DNA from: an uncultured Parabacteroides sp.
GTDB lineage: Bacteria > Bacteroidota > Bacteroidia > Bacteroidales > Tannerellaceae
Reading direction: 5' to 3'
Assembly (NCBI RefSeq): GCF_905196875.1
Contig: NZ_CAJJWO010000106.1
Location: 1 to 12,318 of the forward strand
Length of the DNA: 12,318 bases
This document shows, one piece after another, positions 7,058 to 12,318 of this stretch; positions within the stretch are counted from its first letter, which is position 1, and every line of letters starts with the position of its first letter. The position numbers and the translations under genes were made by a program. The notes beneath the pieces were generated by a model. The model searched no databases. It had not been told where the DNA came from and worked only from the letters and a program-made list of their open reading frames with translations.

Positions 7058-7675
7058 ATGATTATGGAAATATCAGTAGAAGAAAAGATTATAGATGCAG
7101 CTCGTGAAGTATTCTTTGAGAAAGGGTATAGCGGTGCTACAATGAGAGATATAGCTTCAAAAGCAGAAGTGAATCTTGCGTTGCTGCATTACTATTATAG
7201 AACTAAGGAAAAAATATTCGATATAGTTCTCAATCAAGCATTTGTAACTTTATTTAAACGATTGAATAAGGTTTTTACTTCTGACGTAGATATTTTCCGC
7301 AAGATTGAATTAATGGTTGAGAGTTATATTGGCGTTGGTATTAAACATCCCCAACTCCCTGGATTTGTTATCCACGAACTAGAGGTTAATAAGATGTTGG
7401 TTCACCCACTTATTTTAAAATATAAGGAAGAACAGAATGCTACTAAGAATTTATCTGTGTTCTATGCTGATGTACAGAATGCTATTGACAACAAGATTAT
7501 CAAGCCCATAGATATTGATTCTTTGTTTGTTGACATTCTATCATTGTCTTTATTCCCATTTATGGCAAAGAACTTTTTATCAGGAATAGTATTGGACAAT
7601 AAGAAGTACAACCATTTCATAAGAGAAAGGAGTAAATATGTTAGCAGCTTTATTGTAGATAGCATAAAAGTGTAA
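7058..7675 (+). CDS. TetR/AcrR-family transcriptional repressor
   Basis: A 205-residue protein with a canonical TetR DNA-binding head: IIDAAREVFFEKGYSGATMRD, then IASKAEVNLALLHYYYRTKEKIF, the HTH covering about residues 28-47. The C-terminal ligand/dimer domain is all-helical and not recognisable beyond the family. It is the first gene of the cargo section and lies 51 bases upstream of the flavoprotein gene. Two matching palindromes, one just before its own start and one before the flavoprotein gene, suggest that it represses both itself and the operon and is released by an unknown small molecule. The ATG at 7058 or the one at 7064 could be the start. Base composition is clearly more AT-rich than the chromosomal genes to the left. 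Confidence 0.92.
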   Translation: MIMEISVEEKIIDAAREVFFEKGYSGATMRDIASKAEVNLALLHYYYRTKEKIFDIVLNQAFVTLFKRLNKVFTSDVDIFRKIELMVESYIGVGIKHPQLPGFVIHELEVNKMLVHPLILKYKEEQNATKNLSVFYADVQNAIDNKIIKPIDIDSLFVDILSLSLFPFMAKNFLSGIVLDNKKYNHFIRERSKYVSSFIVDSIKV

Positions 7676-7692
7676 TTTTTTTTACCACCAAT

Positions 7693-7708
7693 TTAGTCAA
7701 ATGATTAA
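7693..7708. promoter_or_regulatory. Probable TetR operator 2, upstream of the flavoprotein operon
   Basis: TTAGTC-AAAT-GATTAA has the same half-sites and 4-base spacing as the palindrome at 7040-7055, with one change in the right arm. It lies 18 bases before the flavoprotein ATG. I see no good TAnnTTTG box here, so it may act on read-through from the tetR promoter or on a weak local promoter. Confidence 0.65.
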
Positions 7709-7726
7709 ATCAAATGTATAACAAAT

Positions 7727-8401
7727 ATGAGAATAACAATTATCAATGGAAGCCCACGAAAGAGCGGAGCAACTGCAAAAATCTTAAAAGAAATAAAAAA
7801 ACGACTAGAAACAAGAGACAATGTATCTATCGCATACTATGATATATCATCGAAACCAATTAAGACCTGTATTGGATGTATGCAATGCTATAACACAGGG
7901 GTATGCCACATGAATGATTATGCAGAAGAATTAAATACCGTAATTAGAGATTCCGAAGGATTGATTATTGGGTCACCTACTTACGTTAGCAATATTCCCG
8001 GCATACTCAAAAACTATATAGACAGAGGACATTTTGTTGTAGAACAAGCTCTTAAAAATAAATACACTCTTTCCGTAGTAACTTATGAAATTGCAGGAGG
8101 TGGTACGGCTCTAAAAACACTCAACAACTTATTTAGATACTCAAGCGGTATTATAACTGGTTCTATTTTGTGCAAATTGAAATTTAACACCAATCCACTT
8201 TCTGACCAAATGATAAAACGGATTCATCAAAAAACAGACACTTTCTACAATGCTATAAGAGAGAGGAAGTCAAAACCGATTTTAGATATTATTGTGAACT
8301 ACATCGCAATACATATGCTGATAAAACCTTTTGTCTTGAAAAATAGAAATAAATATACTTATGTGATTGATAGATGGAAAAGCATAAGAGTTATAAAATG
8401 A
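7727..8401 (+). CDS. Flavodoxin-fold NAD(P)H-dependent oxidoreductase, iron-sulfur flavoprotein-like
   Basis: A 224-residue cytoplasmic protein. The N-terminus has the FMN-phosphate loop of the family (INGSPRKSGATAKIL, residues 6-20). Residues 48-60 read CIGCMQCYNTGVC, that is Cys48, Cys51, Cys54 and Cys60 in a C-x2-C-x2-C-x5-C pattern. That compact motif is the one that binds the [4Fe-4S] cluster in iron-sulfur flavoproteins. IIGSPTYVSNIPGILKNYIDR (split by family variation) is the second flavin loop. Expected chemistry is FMN-dependent electron transfer or reduction of a quinone, nitro or other small electrophile; the real substrate is unknown. The C-terminal 60 residues are not recognisable. 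The stop overlaps an ATG of the next gene (ATGA at 8398-8401). It is the first gene after the second TetR operator, so it is likely induced with the MBL genes. Confidence 0.85.
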   Translation: MRITIINGSPRKSGATAKILKEIKKRLETRDNVSIAYYDISSKPIKTCIGCMQCYNTGVCHMNDYAEELNTVIRDSEGLIIGSPTYVSNIPGILKNYIDRGHFVVEQALKNKYTLSVVTYEIAGGGTALKTLNNLFRYSSGIITGSILCKLKFNTNPLSDQMIKRIHQKTDTFYNAIRERKSKPILDIIVNYIAIHMLIKPFVLKNRNKYTYVIDRWKSIRVIK

Positions 8402-9462
8402 GGTTAGGTATATTTAGCTCATTTATAATATCGGCAATAGTAATTTGTTCAATGGATACGACAATGAAGATAGAAAATGTTAATAATCCGCTTCTGAAAA
8501 CTATAAAAAAACAATGGAGTGGAAATATTACCATCAATGGGCGTTTCTACAACGATTCAAACGTTGTTAAGTCACCTGTATGGAGTGTATTAAAATGGAA
8601 GCTATGTTCTAATCCTCAAAAATTGGAAAAGAAAAATGATATGTTTAAGTTAGAAGTAATTCCGATTAAGGATTTTAATAGCCAAGAAGATAAAATTATT
8701 TGGTTGGGACACTCCTCTTTCTTTATTTCGATTAATGGTATAAGACTAATCACAGACCCTTGTTTCTTTGATTTGCCAACAACAAAACGGAAAGTAGATT
8801 TGCCCTGTAATATTAATTCACTTAAAAACATAAACTTTCTTCTTCTGTCTCACGATCATCGTGACCATCTTGATAAAAAAACGATTGAGAAAATAGCTAC
8901 TAACAATCCTTTGTTAAAAGTTCTTGCCCCTTTGGGAGTAAAGCCTATATTAAAAAATATGGATATACAGGAAGCTGGTTGGTATCAAGAATTTCAAATA
9001 AAAGATATTCGGATTATTTTTCTTCCAGCCATGCATTGGGGACGTAGAGGATTGAATGATTATAATAAAACACTGTGGGGCAGCTTCTTAATTGTAGCAG
9101 AGGGTAAAAAGATATTTTTTGCCGGTGATAGTGCATACAATAAGGCGATGTTTGAAGATATACACGCATTATTTGGGAACATAGATATTTGTCTGTTACC
9201 TATTGGCGCATATTCTCCACAATGGTTGATGGCACGAGAACATATGAATCCAGAGGAAGCATTTACAGCCTTTCATCATTTAGGTGGAAAACTCTTTATA
9301 CCAATGCACTACGGAACTTATGATTTGACGGATGAACCCATGAGTGAACCAATTGCAAGATTGAAAACCATTGCTTTGAGTTATAATCAAATCGAGCAAA
9401 TTATGGAATTGCCAGTCGGTAAAGAGTATCATTTTAATCCAACATACGATGAATCAAAGTAG
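8374..9462 (+). CDS. Metallo-beta-lactamase-fold hydrolase, NAPE-PLD/UlaG-like
   Basis: A 362-residue protein from the ATG at 8374; an in-frame ATG at 8398 that overlaps the upstream stop as ATGA is equally or more likely (354 residues). The N-terminus has one hydrophobic segment (about residues 10-26), either a signal anchor or an uncleaved signal. The MBL core follows: WLGHSSFFI (110-118), TDPCF, the metal motif H160-D-H162-R-D164-H165, AMHWGRRG, FFAGDSAY, LLPIGAY and the final HYGTYDL. WLGH and FAGD are typical of the NAPE-phospholipase-D / L-ascorbate-6-phosphate-lactonase branch, which hydrolyses phosphodiester or lactone substrates with two metals. The ligands look complete, so it is probably active, perhaps in or facing the periplasm. 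Substrate not predictable. Its last 14 bases overlap the next gene. Confidence 0.87.
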   Translation: MEKHKSYKMRLGIFSSFIISAIVICSMDTTMKIENVNNPLLKTIKKQWSGNITINGRFYNDSNVVKSPVWSVLKWKLCSNPQKLEKKNDMFKLEVIPIKDFNSQEDKIIWLGHSSFFISINGIRLITDPCFFDLPTTKRKVDLPCNINSLKNINFLLLSHDHRDHLDKKTIEKIATNNPLLKVLAPLGVKPILKNMDIQEAGWYQEFQIKDIRIIFLPAMHWGRRGLNDYNKTLWGSFLIVAEGKKIFFAGDSAYNKAMFEDIHALFGNIDICLLPIGAYSPQWLMAREHMNPEEAFTAFHHLGGKLFIPMHYGTYDLTDEPMSEPIARLKTIALSYNQIEQIMELPVGKEYHFNPTYDESK

Positions 9463-9946
9463 TATAACATATAGTGGTAATAGTTTTCTTATATGGGGGT
9501 ACTCAACTGTTTTCGTCTCCCTTCTGGTATTTGTCTGCTTGAAATTAACTGGGAATGAGATTTATTACTGCTTCTATGTCGGAGTTCCTATTTTAGCAAA
9601 CCTAATCATTAGATTAACCCAAAAGGATTATAGTAGGAGCGATACGGAAATTCTTGTCAATAAAGTTTGGGCACTATTTGGAGGATTAACATTGCTTCTA
9701 TATGTGGGGAGGTACTATTGCATATTTCCTCTATTTGCCATTGTTTCCTCTTTAATGGGAATTGAAACCATTGTTACAGCAATAATCATTAAATGCAAAA
9801 TCGTAGCACTATTTGGAATTGTAGGTATCTTAGGTGCGATACCGCTTTTATTAGTATCAGGACATGAGCAGAATTTAATCATAGCAATAGTATTCATTTT
9901 TATTTCTGTAATCCCTGGATATGTAATTAATTACAAAACAACATAA
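9449..9946 (+). CDS. Small polytopic membrane protein of unknown function
   Basis: A 165-residue, very hydrophobic protein that I do not recognise. Hydrophobic stretches at about 13-32, 38-56, 73-90, 93-115, 118-137 and 142-161 suggest six membrane helices with short loops. The longest polar loop (about 57-70, with KDYSRSDTE) is between helices 2 and 3. No catalytic motif is evident. The start overlaps the preceding MBL gene by 14 bases, and the next MBL gene begins 32 bases downstream, so it belongs to the operon and is likely coupled in translation to the MBL protein. It could be a membrane partner or a transporter for the substrate of the operon's enzymes, but nothing in the sequence shows which. 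Confidence 0.75.
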   Translation: MNQSSITYSGNSFLIWGYSTVFVSLLVFVCLKLTGNEIYYCFYVGVPILANLIIRLTQKDYSRSDTEILVNKVWALFGGLTLLLYVGRYYCIFPLFAIVSSLMGIETIVTAIIIKCKIVALFGIVGILGAIPLLLVSGHEQNLIIAIVFIFISVIPGYVINYKTT

Positions 9947-9978
9947 TGTAACTTTAACAATAACCACAAATTGAGTAT

Positions 9979-10785
9979 ATGAAGTTAGTAGTATTAGTAG
10001 ATAACAACACCTATATAGATGAATATTATTTGGGTGAACCAGCCTTAAGTTATTATATAGAAGATAATAGCAAGTACATATTATTCGATACTGGCTATTC
10101 TGATTTGTGCATCAAGAATACAAAGGCTTTGGGTATAGATTTATCTTTGATTTCAACAGTTGTTCTTTCTCATGGTCATAACGACCATACAGGTGGAATG
10201 ATGCATTTAATAAAACAGAGTATCCTCAATAAGTATAAAGTTGTGGCTCATCCTGATGTTTTTAAAAATAGAAAATGTAATGGAAATTGTATCGGAAATC
10301 CTGTGTTAGAAAAGGATATGAGAGAAAATGCAGAACTAATTTTATCAAAAAAAACTATTAAAATCAGCGATAGCATCTATTTTCTTGGAGAAATACCCGT
10401 GTCACAGGAATTTGAACATAGAGATGCAATTGGATATTTAGATAATAATGAAATGAAGAAAGATTATGTTATGGATGATTCTGCCATTGTCTATCATGGA
10501 GAAAATGGTCTATTTATCATCACGGGATGCTCTCATAGTGGTATATGCAATATTATCGAATATGCAAAAGAAGTGTGTAATGAACGAAAGATTATTGGAG
10601 TTATTGGCGGTTTCCATCTGTTTGAAGTATCCGAACGGTTAGAAAAAACAATAAACTATTTTCAATCTAATAATATAAGAGAAATCTATCCTGGTCACTG
10701 TGTTTCTCTTAAAGCTAAAACAGAAATGTACAAATCAATCCCTATTTATGAGGTAGGTGTTGGTTTGCAAATAGACATAAAATAG
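9979..10785 (+). CDS. Metallo-beta-lactamase-fold protein, COG1237 type
   Basis: A 268-residue cytoplasmic MBL-fold protein without a signal peptide. It begins with LVDNNTYIDEYYLGEPALSY, then LFDTGYS and the metal motif H65-G-H67-N-D69-H70 (SHGHNDHTGG). Later come ITGCSHSGICNI and IGGFHLF near the third and fourth metal ligands, and IYPGHC near the end. These signatures mark the COG1237 group, whose archaeal members are annotated as relatives of an enzyme of methanopterin synthesis (7,8-dihydropterin-6-methyl phosphate chemistry). That function is not expected in Bacteroidales, so the substrate here is unknown. A CNGNCIGNP stretch near residues 99-107 adds two cysteines. It is the last cargo gene; a rteC-like gene starts only 12 bases after its stop, which suggests one transcript. 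Confidence 0.88.
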   Translation: MKLVVLVDNNTYIDEYYLGEPALSYYIEDNSKYILFDTGYSDLCIKNTKALGIDLSLISTVVLSHGHNDHTGGMMHLIKQSILNKYKVVAHPDVFKNRKCNGNCIGNPVLEKDMRENAELILSKKTIKISDSIYFLGEIPVSQEFEHRDAIGYLDNNEMKKDYVMDDSAIVYHGENGLFIITGCSHSGICNIIEYAKEVCNERKIIGVIGGFHLFEVSERLEKTINYFQSNNIREIYPGHCVSLKAKTEMYKSIPIYEVGVGLQIDIK

Positions 10786-10797
10786 TGTTGCAAAAAA

Positions 10798-11410
10798 ATG
10801 GAAAACTTATTAGAACAGAGATTTTTTCGACTATTGTCGGAATGCTCACAGAAAGAGTTTGTTGTAAATGATTTTACAACGGCACTGCAAGAACTTGCCA
10901 ATCATTTGGCAAATGTTGCCATAGATGAACAAGACTACGCTGTATTGTTACGCTATTTCTCTTTTGGACTTAATAGGCTCAAATCGCATCGAGTGCAATT
11001 TGAGCAGGGGGAAAAATGTCTTGTTGCTGCTTATTGATGAAGCAATAGCACTTGTAAATACAGAAATTCGCATACTCAATATGCGAATCAAATATCCGGT
11101 TCAGTTCCAAAATCGGAAGAATAGCTTTCCACCATCACCGCTATACCTAACAGATGAAACCTATCTCATTGAAATCATGGAACTAGTAAGCGGACTATTC
11201 CTATCGGACAGAGTTGTAACCCACAACGGAATAAAATCACCACTTACAGAAATAGGACGAGCTTTTGAATATCTCTTTAATATTAAACTGGGTGACATTC
11301 ACAAGAAGCATGAGAATGTAATCTGCCGGAAAGTTAACAAACGTACCGAGTTTTTGGATATACTTCGTAAAGCCATTACAGAAGAAAGTCAAAAGAAAGG
11401 CTATCTATAA
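10798..11410 (+). pseudogene. RteC-family regulator, frameshifted
   Basis: Two overlapping frames together give one RteC-like protein of about 204 residues. The first (10798-11037) encodes the N-terminal 79 residues and ends in an unrelated tail. The C-terminal half continues in the next frame to 11410 (YLIEIMELVSGLF, IGRAFEYLFNIKLGDIHKK, then a basic KVNKRTEFLDILRKAI). That half matches the C-terminal domain of RteC, the CTnDOT regulator that activates the excision operon. The frame changes by one extra base near a G5A5 run at 11007-11016. A separate gene starting at 10925 would overlap the first by over 100 bases and is unlikely. The broken frame may be a true mutation, a sequencing error, or less likely programmed frameshifting. 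The gene sits 12 bases after the cargo operon and is followed by a hairpin at 11432-11462. Confidence 0.78.
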
Positions 11411-11431
11411 ATCAGCCACTTAGCAACAAAT

Positions 11432-11462
11432 GTTAGGGGTGTAGTATATCTACTCCCCTAAC
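11432..11462 (+). terminator. Hairpin terminator after the rteC-like gene
   Basis: GTTAGGGG and CCCCTAAC make a perfect 8-base stem with a T-T mismatch and an inner GTAG/CTAC pair around TATAT. The tail (TTATTTA) is only moderately U-rich, so termination strength is uncertain. It would end the tetR/cargo/rteC transcript. Confidence 0.65.
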
Positions 11463-11485
11463 TTATTTACACCCATTTGCCGAAC

Positions 11486-11539
11486 TTTGCTTCATCAATC
11501 GATTGAAAACAATAATGTTGAACTAAAAAATGAAGCAAA
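11486..11539 (+). promoter_or_regulatory. Leader inverted repeat that abuts the start of the HTH gene
   Basis: TTTGCTTCAT (11486-11495) and ATGAAGCAAA (11530-11539) are perfect 10-base inverted copies; the right arm ends immediately before the ATG at 11540. A 12-base palindrome, TCAATCGATTGA, lies at 11495-11506 in the loop. In mRNA the long hairpin would cover the ribosome-binding region. Confidence 0.5.
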
Positions 11540-11890
11540 ATGTATATAGACAATGAAAACTTCGACAAGTGGATGGAACGACTGTCGAAAAAACTCTCCG
11601 AAATCGGGCAAGACCTGAAATCGCTAATCAATACCGATAATGTATTGAATGAAAATGATAAGATACTCGACAATCAGGATTTAGCATTTCTGCTGAAAGT
11701 ATCTTTCCGAACCTTGCAACGGTATCGGGCAAGTGGCAAACTTCCTTACTTTATGATAAGCCATAAGACCTACTATCGAGCATCGGATATTCGGGCATTT
11801 GTTCAAGAAAATGCCGATTGTACAACCTATGAACGGTTCAAAAAGGAAAATCAGCTTGATAAGCAAACCGAAGCAAAACAAGGTGGCTAA
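11540..11890 (+). CDS. Excisionase-type helix-turn-helix DNA-binding protein
   Basis: A 116-residue protein. Residues 1-40 are helical and charged. Residues about 42-90 form the HTH_17/MerR-like winged helix found in Bacteroides element excisionases (LDNQDLAFLLKVSFRTLQRY, RASGKLPYFMISHKTYYRAS, DIRAFVQE). The C-terminus is a polar tail. Proteins of this kind accompany tyrosine integrases or mobilization genes in CTnDOT- and NBU-type elements, where they act in excision or control transfer genes. Here it lies between the rteC-like gene and an oriT-like region before a mobilization gene, which fits. Whether it is a true recombination directionality factor or a repressor cannot be decided from sequence. 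Its base composition is richer in G+C than the cargo genes. Confidence 0.82.
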   Translation: MYIDNENFDKWMERLSKKLSEIGQDLKSLINTDNVLNENDKILDNQDLAFLLKVSFRTLQRYRASGKLPYFMISHKTYYRASDIRAFVQENADCTTYERFKKENQLDKQTEAKQGG

Positions 11891-12103
11891 TATTACCGCC
11901 TGACGAAGTGCCACCACTCCCCATTTAGCAGAAACTGCCTCGCTCTGTGGCTCGGCTCATTTCGCTAAATGAAGCAAGAGGGAACTGGACAAGTCCTGTT
12001 CTTCCCTCTTGCCCTGCGGGGCAAAGCCTTCGGCTTTAAGAGGTTACATTCGTAACCGTTTATAACAGTGATTATAAGCCGAAAATGTATTTCGCTTATA
12101 ATC
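11882..12103. other. Hairpin-rich region, candidate oriT
   Basis: This 254-base gene-free gap (11891-12144) contains a series of inverted repeats. They are GGTGGC/GCCACC (11882-11915), CATTTAGC/GCTAAATG with GAAA/TTTC (11922-11971), and CAAGAGGGAA/TTCCCTCTTG with inner GGAC/GTCC (11975-12011). AAAGCC/GGCTTT (12023-12037), GGTTAC/GTAACC (12042-12057) and GATTATAAGC/GCTTATAATC with GAAA/TTTC (12070-12103) follow. Such clusters directly before mobilization genes are typical of transfer origins. No nic site could be recognised. Confidence 0.55.
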
Positions 12104-12144
12104 AAATGAATAAACATCGTTTTCTTTATAAAAAAGTTATAATC

Positions 12145-12318
12145 ATGGATAAGACCAGTAATATATCCACACTCACCACTATCGGGATAGACCGACAGAC
12201 GGGTAAGTTGATAGATAAACTCTGCAAACGCTATTCACTGAAAAAAGGGGAAATAGTCCGATTGGCATTTGTCTATATTGATAAAGCGTGTATCAACCCA
12301 TCGGAAGCACCGGAATCC
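12145..12318 (+). CDS. BfmA/BtgA-like mobilization protein (5' part)
   Basis: The frame from the ATG at 12145 is open to the right edge, giving 58 residues. It contains a ribbon-helix-helix-like pattern (TTIGIDRQTGKLIDKL, then YSLKKGEIVRLAFVYI) and ends in INPSEAPES. This resembles the N-terminus of the BfmA/BtgA accessory mobilization proteins of Bacteroides elements, which bind oriT DNA and are followed by a relaxase gene. A hairpin-rich gap precedes it. Only the first part can be seen, so a different RHH regulator is possible. Confidence 0.7.
   Translation, partial: MDKTSNISTLTTIGIDRQTGKLIDKLCKRYSLKKGEIVRLAFVYIDKACINPSEAPES

Larger units (their letters stand above)
6836..12318. mobile_element. 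One end of an integrative/mobilizable element inserted in susC (continues past window)
   Basis: The susC frame is cut off at about 6836, DNA to the right becomes visibly AT-richer, and the genes change from core-type to mobile-element type. These include a TetR-controlled cargo operon, an RteC-like regulator, an excisionase-type HTH gene, a hairpin-rich oriT-like region and a BfmA/BtgA-like mobilization gene. The exact left end is not proven; it should lie within about 6832-6890. No integrase or relaxase is in the window, and the right end is outside it. Confidence 0.75.

Noticed and set aside
8374..8480. Lipoprotein signal on the first MBL protein
   Set aside because: The residues before Cys25 are Ile-Val-Ile, without the small residue needed just before a lipobox cysteine.
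7727..10785. A split flavodiiron protein (MBL + flavodoxin) system
   Set aside because: Both MBL proteins have H-x-H-x-D-H metal motifs of hydrolases, not the H-x-E-x-D-H di-iron motif, and the first MBL is of the NAPE-PLD type.
10925..11410. An independent gene overlapping the first rteC-like frame by over 100 bases
   Set aside because: The first part of that frame does not resemble RteC; only the portion after about 11015 does, so a frameshifted single gene is simpler.
1..12318. CRISPR array, tRNA or rRNA genes
   Set aside because: No regularly spaced direct repeats and no tRNA- or rRNA-like sequence was seen.

Overview
The window comes from a gut-type Bacteroidales chromosome (Bacteroides or Parabacteroides; I lean to Parabacteroides but cannot prove it). 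The evidence is a SusC-type TonB-linked outer-membrane protein with its ECF sigma factor and FecR-type anti-sigma factor, TAnnTTTG -7 boxes typical of the Bacteroidetes primary sigma factor, and RteC- and BfmA-like mobile-element genes. 

Left part, about 1-6840, is ordinary chromosome. On the minus strand lie a marR-tolC-hlyD efflux operon (hlyD runs off the left edge), then cysK with its own promoter and a clear terminator. On the plus strand follow an ECF sigma factor, a FecR anti-sigma factor and the first half of a susC gene. Together the last three form a trans-envelope signalling nutrient-uptake locus. The susC reading frame stops just after the plug domain, in the first part of the beta-barrel, where the DNA becomes visibly AT-richer. 

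Right part, about 6840-12318, looks like one end of an integrative or mobilizable element inserted into susC. Its first section is an AT-rich cargo unit: a TetR-family repressor, an iron-sulfur flavoprotein-like protein with a compact four-cysteine motif, an NAPE-PLD/UlaG-like metallo-beta-lactamase (MBL) fold protein, a small polytopic membrane protein and a second MBL-fold protein of the COG1237 type. The genes are tightly packed, some overlapping. Two matching 6-4-6 palindromes, one in front of tetR and one in front of the flavoprotein gene, point to one TetR-controlled regulon. Twelve bases after the last cargo gene comes an RteC-like gene. RteC is the excision regulator of CTnDOT, and this copy is broken by a frameshift at a G5A5 tract. 

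The window ends with the element backbone: an excisionase-type HTH gene, a 254-base hairpin-rich intergenic region that is a good oriT candidate, and the 5' end of a BfmA/BtgA-like mobilization gene. No integrase is visible; it is presumably beyond the right edge. 

The most interesting hypothesis is that the TetR-controlled flavoprotein/MBL operon is an undescribed detoxification or redox cargo module whose inducer once also drove element excision through the downstream rteC-like gene. Separately, the fecR coding sequence carries a striking pair of overlapping, mutually exclusive perfect palindromes.
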